Source of the DNA: Paracyclopina nana
Lineage: Eukaryota > Arthropoda > Copepoda > Cyclopoida > Cyclopettidae
NCBI GenBank assembly: GCA_019096065.1
Contig: JAGUCH010000002.1
Span: forward strand, 12,288,501-12,352,500
Length of the DNA: 64,000 bases
Reading direction: 5' to 3'
The notes below the pieces were generated by a model that was given only the letters and a program-made list of their open reading frames with translations, was not told where the DNA came from and ran no database searches. The position numbers and the translations under genes were made by a program. Shown one piece after another: positions 10,770 through 22,795 of this stretch. Within the stretch, counting starts at the first letter, position 1, and each line of letters starts with the position of its first letter.

Positions 10770-13700
10770 TTATAAGTCCAAATACGTCACGAAGGAGGCT
10801 GATATCGAGCCGCAAAAGCTGAGGACTGCGGCCGATACAACGACTGCAGTTGTGGAGTTCACTGCTCTGATGATTGATCCCATTGACAGAGACAGAATGA
10901 ACTGGGCAAGGAAAACCATGCTGCTCACAATTCCCACATCAGTGCCAATGCCACGCACCAATCCAGCCTCTTTCTTCTCATCAGCCGTCTTACTCCTGTC
11001 CTCCTCAGAGTACTACAAAAAGGTAAATATGCTTTTTTTCTTTTCGAATATTTTAAAAATTGCATACCGTGTCTGTCTCGTGGTAATGGGCCACAATTAG
11101 GTAGGGCATGGTAAACAGGGTGGAATACATAATTCCCGCAGACCAGGAGAACAAAATCACTCCCCATTTGGATCTGGCCAAGGCCATGAAAATCATGCCC
11201 ACTGTGTACACCAGCTGGCCACCAACATACACAGGCTTGGCTCTGAAATCGTTCATGCACATTCTCATCATGAATTCTACCTTTTAATTTGTACCTGAAT
11301 CGTTTCACCAGTTTCTCTATTGCAAACGAGTAAAACGAGCAGGATAGGGAGTACAGAGCCATGCCCCAACAGCCAAACTGGACGCCTTCGTCGTAAAGTT
11401 GCCTTTCCCTCGTCCCTGGTCGCCCCTGCAAGTATTTTCATAATTAGGGACAAATCATGCATGCATGCCTGGAGCATGTTACTGAAGGGTTTCCGCCGAA
11501 TACAGCTTCCCCCACAAAATCGGTGAAATACAGCGAGTAGCAGACGAGTGACATCCAACAAAAGAGGTTGGTCAGGCACAAAATTCGCATGCTTTTCGGC
11601 ATGTAGATGATGGTCCACAAGTAGTTGGTGAGCGTGGCCACAGAAGCATCGGCCATCATCTCCCCCTCCTCAACTGGCATGGGACTCTGCGGAACAATTC
11701 AATTGTAAAATCTCGCAACCTTTTCATATGAGTATCTTACAGCCTGGCTGAATGTGGTCTCGGCTACTTGCAAGTATTTCTTCTCCACCTCCGGATTGGC
11801 TTGCATTGCTCCATTATTTGCCTATTAGATAATTATATAGTTGCAATCCATATATACTGTACAATGCTAACTTGTTTGGGTTTCGCGAAAGGATTTCCTG
11901 CCACGTGCTGAGGTTGATCGGGCTCACAGTCAAATGAGCCATACTTGGGCTTGGCCTCAACCTTGCCCATTTCGAGCTCGTTGCCGGCATCCTGATCCGG
12001 AATGAATTTGGCGTACAAGCTGGACTTGCGACGACCACCCTGCCCCAAAGCTTGTGAACTGGCCAAGATATCCAGGGGGATTTCAGCAAAGCTCGTGAGC
12101 GTCAAGATCACGCAAACAATGAAAATGACGAGAACCAGGCAAAATACGAGGCGTACGTGACCCCCGAACAATACAGCTTCAAAGTAGAGATGATCATTAA
12201 TCCTCTTTTAAAGAATTCTGCATTCTCCATTTACCCAAATAGCCCCAATTCATGGCGCCCATCGCGTAGCCCAGGGAGCCTCCAAGGCCGGCCATGATTG
12301 TGAACGTTGACAGCCCCACCGCGTGATCCTCTGGAAAAGAGAAAGACAGGAAATTTCATTTCCTGGCGAATAAAACTAAAGCCGCTTTGTCAAATGCTGT
12401 GCATATGGCACACTATGTGACAATTTTATTGATGGAAATAATGTTGACGGGATTTGCATGCATCTTGTTTGGTGACGAAGCCTTACAATAAACTTCTACA
12501 AGGCTTATAGAAAGCCGAAAAGCTGTATATGGACTTGTGCAATGGGAAAAGGAGGTTATTTAACTTCCTCCCATCATGTGCTTTCCAAATATTATTACCG
12601 ACACAGTATTTTCATGAAGGAAAAGGCGGAGAGATTTTCCTTGGCTATACTCCTAAGAGCATTGCACATATGCCTATGGTTTGTACTCATAGTGTTATAG
12701 AGTTATAGAAAAACATGTAACCTGGTAGAGTGACGTCCAATAAGTAGGCTCTGGAGGGCGATTGGCATGCATCCGCGTCAAAATCCAATAAAACTGTGCC
12801 AAGAACGGTGAAAAAAATTCCCCATGGATGCGGACTCCGTTCGGTGGGGAAGGCATCATCGTCATCCTCATCATTGACTCTTGTCACATTGGCCATGCCT
12901 CCCAACCGACCACTGGGCCCTTGACTATGCCTTTCCAGCCAATCCTCCATAGGGTACTCATCACCCATGTACTTTCCAATCACTTTTCCATTAGGGACCA
13001 AAATGAGGCCTACAAGTTTTGCATTTTAAAATAATAGAGCCATAATAAATTTGATAAATGAGATTGATTTTTTTCATCAGCCTTATTTAGATGGAAATGA
13101 AGCCACCTACCTAAGACAACCCCGACTGAAAGTAGAATTATGAAAGGCCTCCTTCTGCCCAGATTGGAGTGGCATCGGTCTGACAACGATCCCAGGATCG
13201 GAGTGAGGAAGAAACCAATTAGTGGAGACAAGCACCAGATGAGGGTCATGTGCTCGTGGAGGACGCCTGTTTCAGCGATGATTACAACTCTCAATTTGAA
13301 TATGAATAGCCGCTCTTCTCAAGTACTTACCGATTTTCAGCAGAGTGGGAGACACAAAGGCGGTCTCGGCTGCATATGCGAATTCTATGCCCATGACAGC
13401 GGCTGAAATTCGTGTCAACTCCCAGCGACTCTTGCGCCTGCATCATTAAAAAAAACATCCGTGCATATGCTAAAATTATCTGAATAAAATCAATACATTG
13501 AATTCATTTAATTTTCAATTTTGGGTCGTTAGGTTAATTCCCGAGCGTTTGTTGAAGCGGAAGCGAAATCGTAAGATTTTTTTAGGGCTAACCTGTAAAG
13601 ATGGTCGTACTCCCCATCTCCGTGATTAATCCGCCTGATCACCTTCTCCTTCACCTCGTCAGCCTTTTGGCCCAAAGTGTGCGAAATTCCCCCCTCCTCC

Positions 13701-13780
13701 TTGGTGGCACTCCATTTTTCCTTCAAGGCCTCCTTGGCCAGGTGTAATCGGCCCACCAGGTTGGTGTACTTCTCCCCCAT
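10770..13780 (-). CDS. SLC45-family proton-coupled sugar transporter
   Basis: Major facilitator, twelve helices, of the SLC45 family (proton-sugar symport; MATP/SLC45A1-like). Eleven exons, minus strand: 13780-13593, 13437-13331, 13266-13111, 13009-12722, 12330-12235, 12176-11872, 11821-11741, 11686-11483, 11425-11295, 11242-11068, 11012-10770. Every junction is GT-AG and in phase, giving 657 aa. The loop between helices 2 and 3 carries the SLC45 signature LGSLSDRCHSNLGRRRPF. A long hydrophilic loop (GRRKSSLYAKF to NPFAKPKQ) separates the halves. The cytosolic N-terminus (~75 aa) is charged. The start is the first ATG; the open frame extends three codons further to TTG. Substrate is inferred from family only. 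Confidence 0.9.
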
Positions 13781-14117
13781 GGTGCTCAACTACTGTACTG
13801 TGCACAAGAAATGTCTAATTATTAGTCAGACTTGCAGTTGTCATGCTGAGGCTGGCGGATTCTACTATCTAATGGAGTTGCTAGCCCCCTGCAGGAGGGG
13901 GCAGCAAACCCGACAGAACAAAGGCTCCAACCTCGTGACGACGGCCGAGCTTAAGCGGAGGCCGCCGCACCGAGGACGGAGAACGCGAAGAGAACTTTGC
14001 TAACCCGTGCTCCAAGAGACAAAATGCGGATGACTTTCATGCTCTCATTAAAAACGAGTGAACTATATTTTTGCAGGATAGATCCGCAGCATTTTTATTT
14101 TGGGTTAAACTTGATTC
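13781..14117. other. SLC45 upstream region
   Basis: Short spacer between the SLC45 start and the LTR retrotransposon. It presumably holds the SLC45 promoter and 5' UTR. A GC-rich stretch near 13890-14000 is open in one frame but has no recognisable protein features. Confidence 0.4.
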
Positions 14118-14121
14118 ATCT

Positions 14122-14362
14122 TGTTATGTTTTTATAACTTTCACCATTCATGGCGCTAGCGCGTCGTCCTTCAGTAATATAGTAGTATAGTAGCATAGTA
14201 CGAGCCGCGCTGCCTAACCACACTTTCACCTAGCAGGATGTGCAATGCGATTTCACCTTGAGTACATTGTATATACAGTGCTTGGTTGAGAAATAAACTC
14301 AGTTGTGGCTTTGTACGAGAGAAGTCAGGTATCGCTTATATATAGACACCAAATACACAACA
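14122..14362 (+). repeat. 5' LTR
   Basis: 241 bp, TG...CA ends, matched by the split 3' LTR. It contains TATATATAGAC near 14338 and AATAAA near 14291. Confidence 0.95.
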
Positions 14363-14430
14363 ACTGGTGGCAGCCACTTACCTACAGCCCTGGAGGGAAT
14401 GAAGTGTGAGTGATGCTGTGTTCTATTTAA

Positions 14431-15585
14431 ATGGCTGATAGTGAGGACGAATATTTTGAGGAGGAATATTACGAAGAGGCTTCATCAGAAGGCACAATTC
14501 AAGCTACTGCTCCACCACAAGACGATAACACAGAAACCTCCGCATTTCCCCAACAAAATCTGTTCACCATGGCTCAACGTAATATCAAGGCAATTGATGT
14601 ACCTGAATTTAGTGGTGACCCGGCAGTTGACAAGCTGCAAGCACGAGCATGGGCTAGGAGGATCGACGATTTAAGAGCCCTTGCCAACGACAACATCCCA
14701 GCTGGACAGCCGCAACGGTGGACAGACGAAATGACGGCCATGTACGCTGCCATGGCACTCAAGGCCAAGGCAGCACAATGGTATAACACCCTAAAGGAAG
14801 AGGGATTTGCTCCTAAACAGTGGAGTGGAGCATCTGGTCTGAAGAAGGAGTTCCTGGATCATTGGCATCATGAGGCCACTTTAGCCGAACAGTCCGCAAT
14901 CGAGGACAGCCTGGTGCAGGAGGCATCAGAATCCGTGCGGGATTTCTACGACCGTGTAAAAACTGGAGTCATGACCCTGATGGAGACTTTCATCGTCCTT
15001 GGTGAGGGCGAGTACGCCACAAATGACGCTGCCGTAGAAATGTGCAAGAGGAGCGCATATGTGTTCGCATGCCGGCGAAAGTTTATTCAAGGTCTGTTAC
15101 CTGCCATCAAGAAGCAGGTGATCGTGCATGACATCACGGACCTTAAAGAAATCTTCAAAGTTGCGAAACGCGTAGAGGCCTCATTGTCAAGTGAGAAGAA
15201 AGCCACTGTACCAGTCCCTGAAGTCCATGCTGTTGAGCAGGCCGACAGTGCTCAGGAGAGCAATCCTCACGACCAGCCTCTGACACTAGGAGCACTTGTA
15301 AATCTAATCAATGGAAGTGGAGCGCGAGGACAGGCGCGAGGACAAGTGCGAGGACAAGCCCGAGGACAAGTGCGGGGTCCTGCAAGTGGACAGTTCCGAG
15401 CCAATGTGGTCTGCTGGTATTGCACCAAGAAGAATCATAGTGAGGCTGAGTGCTTTTCCAGGCAAGCAGATGCTGCTAAGGGCGTGTACAACCCAAGGCC
15501 TGGCAGTAAGAGAGCAACAGAGCAAGAGGCAAAGAAGGTCAATGAAGTTCGTGCCTCCTACCATTCCAACCCTTTAAACTGGTAA
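14431..15585 (+). CDS. gag of the LTR retrotransposon
   Basis: 384-aa capsid/nucleocapsid polyprotein. A retrotransposon gag-type helical region occupies the middle, followed by an RGQ-rich stretch and a single zinc knuckle CWYCTKKNHSEAEC (CX2CX4HX4C) near residue 327. Confidence 0.9.
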   Translation: MADSEDEYFEEEYYEEASSEGTIQATAPPQDDNTETSAFPQQNLFTMAQRNIKAIDVPEFSGDPAVDKLQARAWARRIDDLRALANDNIPAGQPQRWTDEMTAMYAAMALKAKAAQWYNTLKEEGFAPKQWSGASGLKKEFLDHWHHEATLAEQSAIEDSLVQEASESVRDFYDRVKTGVMTLMETFIVLGEGEYATNDAAVEMCKRSAYVFACRRKFIQGLLPAIKKQVIVHDITDLKEIFKVAKRVEASLSSEKKATVPVPEVHAVEQADSAQESNPHDQPLTLGALVNLINGSGARGQARGQVRGQARGQVRGPASGQFRANVVCWYCTKKNHSEAECFSRQADAAKGVYNPRPGSKRATEQEAKKVNEVRASYHSNPLNW

Positions 15586-15728
15586 ACGACCAGGGTGGGC
15601 TCCGCACCACTGGTCGTCGCAAGGTCGTTGAGCTTTTTCACGCAATCACAAGTTTCAGCCTGCTATCCTCGAATGAGAATACCAAACGACCTTTTGTATC
15701 AATCCACAGCCTTGGAGCCACCTTTGAA

Positions 15729-18700
15729 ATGTTGTTTGACACTGGCTCCAATATCTCCCTGTTATCGCGTATGGCATTCAGGAGAATTGCCCCCCAACTA
15801 AGACCTCAGAAAATTACAAATGCTCCGATGTTACGTGCAACTTGTGCTTCCGGAAACCCTTTAAGGATCAATGGACTTTATGAAATAGACTGTATGATAG
15901 AAGGCCGACAGTTGAAGTGGCCATTTTATGTGTGCGAGGGACTCGCACTTGATGGGATCGTGGGTATTGACCTGATCCATGCTACCGGCTTGTTTTATGA
16001 TCCCATATCGATGGAAATCCGCTCTGCAAATAAGTTACAACTTGAGGCGAGAACTCAGAAAAAGACGTACATACCGGCCAGAAGTGTTGCTACAATCTCT
16101 GTGCAGCTAAAGAACCAGGACAATGCGCCCATAGGCCATTTTGAAGGATGTCTCCAAATAAGCGATGCCGCCCAGCTTTGCAAGGAGGATTGCCTCATCC
16201 GCTCTAATCAACAAGGAATCGCTAATATTAAGGTTACAAATGCAGGATTATTGCCTATTGAGTTAGACAAGGGTTCTTTTATAGGGCAAATTTTCAGTGT
16301 TGATAAGATTGTCCCTGTTCATGATGTGTTCTTAAATGATAAAAATGTTTTGGGGAGGCCTTCTAGACAGGTGGAGGACTATATTCTAAAGCATGCAAAT
16401 CTTGATCATCTTCCTCCTAATTTACGTCAGAGTTACTTGAAGTGTTTACTTCGTAATTCTGACGTTATTTCCACTTCAGAATTCGACTTGGGTGATTGCA
16501 CCCTGATGAAACACAAAATTGACCTACATGACCACCGACCAGTTCATGCCAGACAATTCCAGATTCCCATGTCACATCTTGATGAAATCAACAAAAGCAT
16601 TGAAGAATGGCTTAAGATGGGCATTGTGGAACCCTGCGATTCTCCTTGGAACTCAAGTATTTTCTGTGTGCCTAAGAAACTGCCCGATGGGGGTACTGGT
16701 TGGAGACCAGTGGTGGATTATAGAGGCCTAAATGCAAAAACAGAGCCCTCTAGCTACAGACTCCCTCTTATTTCTGAATGTTTGGATGACATAGGATCAT
16801 CAGGTACCCGTTTGTTTTCGCAGCTTGATCTTCGACATGGATTTCACCAAATGCAATTGGCACCATCTTCAAGACCCTACACAGCTTTCACTATACCTGG
16901 AAAGGGCCAATACAGCTATATTCGGGCACCCTTTGGCTTAACAGGGATGCCACTTACCTTTCAACGAATGATGATGTGTGCTTTCCAAGGCCTGACGCCT
17001 TCCCGTGTATTGATATACCTGGATGATGTGCTTGTCAAGGGTAGTGGGCATGAAGACATGTTAGTAGGCCTTGAAGAATGCTTTGCGAGACTTCGAAAGG
17101 CCAACCTAAAGTTGAATTTACCCAAATGTAGTTTTGGAACAGAATCTTGCACTTACTTGGGTTTCACGTTGACCCCTGAGGGCTACAAGCCAAATCGAAG
17201 GAAATTGGATGCTATATCGAATGTGAAGCCACCCTCTAATGTCAAAGAAATCAGGCAATTTCTGGGTCTAACTAACTTTTTCAGAGCGTGTATTCCTCAA
17301 TTCAGCAGACATTCAAAGGAATTGTCTCGTCTTACTTGTAAGGACAGTGGATGGAAGGGCGGCCCTCTTCCTCCAAAAGCAATGAAATCTTTTGAGATTC
17401 TGAAGAAGATGCTCTGTATGGAACCTGTGCTAGCCTATCCCAAACCCGGCCTAGATTTTCATCTCTATGTTGATGCCTCTCAAGGTGCTGTTGATGCCGA
17501 TGATGGAGGCCTTGGAGCAGTACTTATCCAATATCAAGATGATAGTCCACGAGTAATTGGTTATGCCTCAAGAGGTCTTCAGAAGCATGAAAAGAACTAC
17601 ACTCCTTATTTGTTAGAACTGCTAGCCTGCACATGGGCAATTGACCACTTTGCAGTTTATTTAACTGGTAACCCATTTACTTTATACACTGACCATAAGC
17701 CATTAGAGAAGTTGAACAAGACACATTCCAGAACATTGAACCGCTTGCAGCAACAGATGTTAGAACACAATTTTACGATGCAGTATTGTCCAGGAGCAGA
17801 GAACCCTGCTGATTATTGTTCGAGGAATATTCCTGAACTTTTGCGAGGTGGTGAAACCCACAGTGTCGCTATTGAGGCCATGGAGGACATGGCAGCTATG
17901 AAGAAGCTACAATCTACAGATTTGGTAGTTGCAGCCTTACTTTCCTTTGTCAAACAAGGACTTGTACCCAGACAACCTGAGTTGAAGCGAATTATTAGAA
18001 GATACGGCCCTATTTGTGAAGTCAAGAATGACTTGTTATTTGTGAAGAGTGGGCCTTTGGACAAGTCAGTGTTGGCAGCACCGGCTGTTTGTCATGCTGA
18101 CATTATAAGTGCTGCGCATGCCGCCGTTGGGCACAAGGGCATCTACAAAACCAGTGAAAGAATTCGCGAGCAGTATTTTTGGCCTAGTTTACTGGCTGAT
18201 GTTGAGGAATACATCAGTTCATGTTGGAAATGTGACAGAACCAAACCTAAGCAATCACAGCCAAATGTGGAATTGCTGCCCCACCAGCAACCAAAGGGCC
18301 CCCTGGAGCGGGTCCATGCTGACCTCTTTGGACCTTTGAGGGATTCAGATGGGAAGAAGTATATTTTGGTTATCACTGATTCTTTTAGCAAGTATGCAGA
18401 GTTTGTCGCTCTGGAGAACAAACAACCTGATACTGTTGCTGGGGCCATTTTTAATCGATGGATTGCAAGATTCGGCTCGCCAGCTGTGCTCATTACCGAT
18501 GGAGGGGCAGAATTCACATCAAAGTTGAGTCAATCGCTTTATGATCTGCTCCAGATAGACAAGCGCAAAACCAGCCCTAGCCACCCTCAGTGCAATGCGG
18601 CTGCTGAAGTTATTAATAAGCACATTATAAGTTACTTGCAGAAGATGCTTGATACATCTTCTCCTTTGGAATGGGAACCCCTTCTACCGGCGCTTCAACT

Positions 18701-19574
18701 CTCCTACAACTGTGGTGTGAGTAAGGCAACAAAAATGAGTCCATTTTTCCTCCTTTTTGGTGTGCATCCCAGAACACCGTTAATGGATCCAAATCTGGTT
18801 GACAAAACCTATTATGGGGAAGACTACATCAGTGAAATTGCTAGACGGATGAAGATTGCCCGTCAAGTTGCTATGGAAAGCAACATATCTTATCGTGACT
18901 CATACAAGCAGCTCTATGATGCCAAGATCAAGCCAGAAGACTTTAGGGAAGGGTTATTGGTTTGGTTGGATCGCCCAGAACTTCTGAAAATCAATCCGAA
19001 AATTCGATCTAGGTGGGAGGGACCTTATGTTATTGTGAGTCTCCAGGACACAAATGCTTTGATTCAACATCTTTCCACTAGCAAATCCAGATATGTTCAT
19101 TTAAACAGATTACGTGTTTGTAAATCTACACCATCTAAGCCACTGGCTCAAGCAACAAATGACTTACCGGAAACCCTGCCTCAAACTTCATCTTCTAGGG
19201 ATCCTGCCCATCTAGACACAGACTCGAAAGGAGGCTACATAACAATTGAAGATGATGATGTTATCATCATGAATCCGCAAGACCCTCCACCAGCACCCAT
19301 TCCTTTCAAATCAGAGGAACCAGCTGCCAGCATTGCCTCTCCGATGACAACAACACCTCCACCTATTAAGCAAGAACCAGACTCTCCACCTGCGGAAGAG
19401 GTACTCATTCATGACGATGTGAATGAACCCACTCAAGATGATGAACCACCAGACTTACCATCAAGACGTAACCCTGGATCTCCTAGGAAACTACTCAACC
19501 GTTTCCGTGACAGCTTCCGAGGGGGACGAGACCCCACAAGCTCATTGACACGCAATCAGGCTAGAGCTCAATGA
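15729..19574 (+). CDS. pol of the LTR retrotransposon
   Basis: About 1281 aa in the order protease (LFDTGSN at the start), reverse transcriptase (YLDDVLV), RNase H (YVDASQ, YTDHKPLE) and integrase (His/Cys zinc-binding region, then a DDE core including HPQCNAAAE). This order identifies the Ty3/Gypsy group. It lies in a different frame from gag, as is common in the family. No chromodomain or envelope was recognised; the C-terminal ~150 aa are Pro/Asp-rich. Confidence 0.93.
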   Translation: MLFDTGSNISLLSRMAFRRIAPQLRPQKITNAPMLRATCASGNPLRINGLYEIDCMIEGRQLKWPFYVCEGLALDGIVGIDLIHATGLFYDPISMEIRSANKLQLEARTQKKTYIPARSVATISVQLKNQDNAPIGHFEGCLQISDAAQLCKEDCLIRSNQQGIANIKVTNAGLLPIELDKGSFIGQIFSVDKIVPVHDVFLNDKNVLGRPSRQVEDYILKHANLDHLPPNLRQSYLKCLLRNSDVISTSEFDLGDCTLMKHKIDLHDHRPVHARQFQIPMSHLDEINKSIEEWLKMGIVEPCDSPWNSSIFCVPKKLPDGGTGWRPVVDYRGLNAKTEPSSYRLPLISECLDDIGSSGTRLFSQLDLRHGFHQMQLAPSSRPYTAFTIPGKGQYSYIRAPFGLTGMPLTFQRMMMCAFQGLTPSRVLIYLDDVLVKGSGHEDMLVGLEECFARLRKANLKLNLPKCSFGTESCTYLGFTLTPEGYKPNRRKLDAISNVKPPSNVKEIRQFLGLTNFFRACIPQFSRHSKELSRLTCKDSGWKGGPLPPKAMKSFEILKKMLCMEPVLAYPKPGLDFHLYVDASQGAVDADDGGLGAVLIQYQDDSPRVIGYASRGLQKHEKNYTPYLLELLACTWAIDHFAVYLTGNPFTLYTDHKPLEKLNKTHSRTLNRLQQQMLEHNFTMQYCPGAENPADYCSRNIPELLRGGETHSVAIEAMEDMAAMKKLQSTDLVVAALLSFVKQGLVPRQPELKRIIRRYGPICEVKNDLLFVKSGPLDKSVLAAPAVCHADIISAAHAAVGHKGIYKTSERIREQYFWPSLLADVEEYISSCWKCDRTKPKQSQPNVELLPHQQPKGPLERVHADLFGPLRDSDGKKYILVITDSFSKYAEFVALENKQPDTVAGAIFNRWIARFGSPAVLITDGGAEFTSKLSQSLYDLLQIDKRKTSPSHPQCNAAAEVINKHIISYLQKMLDTSSPLEWEPLLPALQLSYNCGVSKATKMSPFFLLFGVHPRTPLMDPNLVDKTYYGEDYISEIARRMKIARQVAMESNISYRDSYKQLYDAKIKPEDFREGLLVWLDRPELLKINPKIRSRWEGPYVIVSLQDTNALIQHLSTSKSRYVHLNRLRVCKSTPSKPLAQATNDLPETLPQTSSSRDPAHLDTDSKGGYITIEDDDVIIMNPQDPPPAPIPFKSEEPAASIASPMTTTPPPIKQEPDSPPAEEVLIHDDVNEPTQDDEPPDLPSRRNPGSPRKLLNRFRDSFRGGRDPTSSLTRNQARAQ

Positions 19575-19810
19575 GTTTTGATAGAAGACCAGCCTTTACC
19601 AGCCAGGGCGCCAGAATACAAGCCTGGCCGGGGGCGACCTAAGAAAAAATGATGTCTGCCTTAACATGACTTGGTCATAATTATCCTGTTGACCTGACCT
19701 GACAAACCCGAAGTTTGACTTTACACTTTCTAACTTTTATGACTTGGTGGTGGTTTTCGTTAATACCTTCATCCCCCTGTTAACAACAGCTTTCTTTAGC
19801 TTGGGAGGGA

Positions 19811-19973
19811 TGTTATGTTTTTATAACTTTCACCATTCATGGCGCTAGCGCGTCGTCCTTCAGTAATATAGTAGTATAGTAGCATAGTACGAGCCGCGCT
19901 GCCTAACCACACTTTCACCTAGCAGGATGTGCAATGCGATTTCACCTTGAGTACATTGTATATACAGTGCTTG
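19811..19973 (+). repeat. 3' LTR, left part
   Basis: First 163 bp of the 3' LTR. It reads as identical to the 5' LTR and ends at the GCTTG target site of the nested Transib. Confidence 0.93.
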
Positions 19974-20007
19974 CACAGAAGGTTAAAACTATATAAAAAA
20001 CTCGCAT
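19974..20007 (+). repeat. Transib left terminal inverted repeat
   Basis: 34 bp. CACAGAA, then 12 bases, then ATAAAAAAC: a layout like a 12-spacer recombination signal (heptamer CACAGTG, nonamer ACAAAAACC), matching 5 of 7 and 7 of 9. The AT-rich nonamer match may be chance. Confidence 0.9.
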
Positions 20008-20429
20008 CGGATTTTACTCATCAAATTGAGTGATCTTAATGTTGAGCATTGTTACCATAAAACAGAATATGTTTATTTAAAACTTTTAAAGCTCATTATG
20101 GCTTTAATTGAAATTTGGAATTTTAAACGACAAATCCACATCTGGAAGCACTGTTGCTGATTTTTGCTGGAGCAGCACTAGGGATGACGTTGCATAAAGC
20201 TGAGACAATGTAAACAAAAACAAATTACCTCTTATGGAGCCACAAAGAATACAGAAAAAAAGCATGAAAAGCTTTAATTTTTTAGTGTAAGTGCCGTTTT
20301 CTGATATAATGAAATAAATGACAGCTTTCTTGTTACTTTGTGGTCTGTTTAATTACCCTAAATTCGAATTTGGCGGCCTTTTTGACACATTTTTGACAAT
20401 TCATTGTTATAATAGATCATAATTTTGAA

Positions 20430-22795
20430 ATGTCCTTCAATCGTGGAGATCTTTTGAATCTGGTTTGCTCAAAGGTAGCTCCAGCAGATCCTACTTTTCA
20501 ACATGAGTCAAAAGTATGTCTCCTTTCCCAATTCGATAAAAGTGAACAAGATGTCTCAGAGGAGGAGATGGCGGAGATCGACAAGTTCATTGAATACTTC
20601 AATAAGAAAGTGCAAAAGTATTGGAGAGGCTGTAATCGCACATTGCAAAGAATGTTGACAAAACATTATGAGTTTTTTTCAATGGAGATTGACTTAAGTT
20701 TTTCAACAATAAGAGCCAATGAGGTCCAAGTTCAGACTGCCAGTATTGATGGAGACAAAAATGAGGATGACAAAGCTGAAAGCCCTCCAAAGAAAAAAAA
20801 GCGTACGTCGTTCCGTTCATTGTCGGCTTCACAGCAATATCGCGGAGCAGCCGAAATTCGAGGATCAGCTCAACATGAGGGTGCAATTATTAAGGCTGCA
20901 GCACAAACTTTTCGTCGTATGGGCCATTGTGATGCTGCATTCGTGGTTGACAATCTTCAGTCAGATCCTGATAATGGAAAGCTTTTGAAAAAAGTGTTGG
21001 TCACACCCGTTTTGCCTGAAATGAGCCCTGAGGAGGCACTGTCCATTCTATTTGAGCGAAATCTCACCCGCCAAAGGTACATGGAGTACAGAGCTGATGT
21101 AAATCGTTATGCAGGCCGAAAAGTTGTTCCGAGGTACAAAACTTAGCTAGAAGAGTCTGATTTGATGAAAAAAACCCACAATCTTCAGCAAATTAATGCT
21201 CATTGATGGCTCATTTGAAAGCTTGATAGCTTAGCTTTCCATTCACATTAAGTACAGTTTTGTGTGTTGAATATTTCGGAAGTTATTAGTAAATAAGCAA
21301 GGGGCTTTTGAAAAATCAGATTCTTTATTGATGACATGTGGTACAAGCCAATTACCATTTTTCTAGTTACTCCACAATCCAAGCTGCAAAAAAGTTGTGT
21401 CGTCCAGAAGGAATTGTGGTGTCAGAAAGTCGCGTATTTGCCCCACTCAAGCAGACCTTGGAGCACACAGTTTTTCGTATTTTGGATGATCCAGACACTA
21501 AGGCCAAGGTTTTAGAATTATCCAAGGGAGGCCAGGTCAGCTTGACCTTTTATTACAAGTATGGTATGGATGGTTCCAAAGGATTTGGCCAATTCAATCA
21601 GATTTGTGAAGACTTGAGCGGCGACGGAGCTCTTCTAGCTACCCATGTGGTGGCTCTTCAAATTGTTGCTGAAGTCAATGGAAGATCCTTGATTTTGTTC
21701 ACCAATGGCCTCTGCAACTCATCACAGTCATGTCGTCCTCTTAGTTATTGGTTTGTGGCTGAAACCAAGCAAAACTTGGATTTAGAAATTGCTAGGCTCA
21801 ACTCAGAAATTGAAGGCTTGGCAGCCATAAAATGGGCAGAAAATGTCAGTATTTCATTTCATGGCTTCATGGCTCTTTGTGATGGTAAAGTTGTCAATGC
21901 TCGAATGGACAACTCCAGTTCTCAAAGATGCCCATTTTGTCGTGCCACTCCAAAAGAAATGTCTGATCCAGAGAGAACTTTTACAGTGGATCCAGAAGCC
22001 TACAATGTCATGTGCTTGTCCATTCTCCATTTCGGCCTGAGGGCATTTGAATTCATACTAAATTTAGGGTACAACCAGGAATTCAAAAAATATCAAGCAA
22101 GAGACCAGAATGCAATGAAAAGGAAAAGTACGAAGCAAAAGATACATGACCAATTTTACGAGTGTTTGGGTCTCCGGATCGGCGAGCCACGGGATGGTGG
22201 AGCAGGAACATCAAATACTGGCAATACTGCAAGAAAAGCATTTGAGAATGCTGATTTCTTTGCCACTGTTTGTGATGTCCCTGTTGAACTTGTGCGAGGA
22301 TTACACCATCTTTGGATTGCTCTGGCTTGCTCTTTGCCCATCAGCCCATCAAAATTTGGAGAAAAATGCCATAAGATTTTCTCTTTGTACGTGGAACATT
22401 GTTCTTGGTACCTCATGCCTCCATCTGTTCATAAAATTCTCATGCACGGGGAAGAGTTTCTGAGAATGCTGCCTCCAACTGTGACCAGTGGCATGCTTTC
22501 TGAAGAGGGTTCGGAGAGCTCCAACAAGGACCTGAAATATTTTCAAATTAGGCATGCCAGGCAAACTTCTCGCCAAAATCGCTGTCAAGATGTATTTGAA
22601 CGAGCAATGGACCGGTCAGACCCAAAAATTTTGAGTTTCCTTGCAGGAAAAAAGCTCAAAATGCGCTCCAAAAAAATCCTTCCCTCAGAAGTAATTGCTA
22701 TGCTTAAAGAGCCAGAGACTTACCAGCAACCTTCCAATGACAATGATGCTGAAACTGACACTGATGATGATGACATTAAAATGAATTCAGAATAA
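20430..22795 (+). CDS. Transib transposase (RAG1-like DDE recombinase)
   Basis: Two exons, 20430-21133 and 21367-22795, joined by a 233-bp GT-AG intron. The phase is exact (2/1) and rebuilds the family motif VPSYSTIQAAKKLCRPEG, which neither reading frame shows alone. Product 710 aa, the usual Transib length. Acidic residues expected for catalysis: D303 in KYGMDGSKGFGQ, D407 in ALCDGKVVNARM and E618 in SEEGSESSNKDLK. The last closely resembles the block around RAG1 E962 (SEGNESGNK). A CPFC zinc pair (423/426), HH near 548 and PSVHKILMHG match the family zinc-binding C-terminal half. The N-terminal ~200 aa carry a basic PPKKKKR nuclear signal. No premature stop is seen. Confidence 0.93.
21134..21366 (+). 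other. Intron of the Transib transposase
   Basis: Starts GTACAA and ends TTTTTCTAG. Without splicing the first exon runs only nine bases further (GTACAAAACTTAG) before a stop, so the full enzyme depends on splicing. Confidence 0.85.

Noticed and set aside
19974-20007. True V(D)J recombination signal
   Set aside because: Both ends carry the same spacing, the heptamer differs at two of seven bases, and the host is an invertebrate; it is a transposon end.
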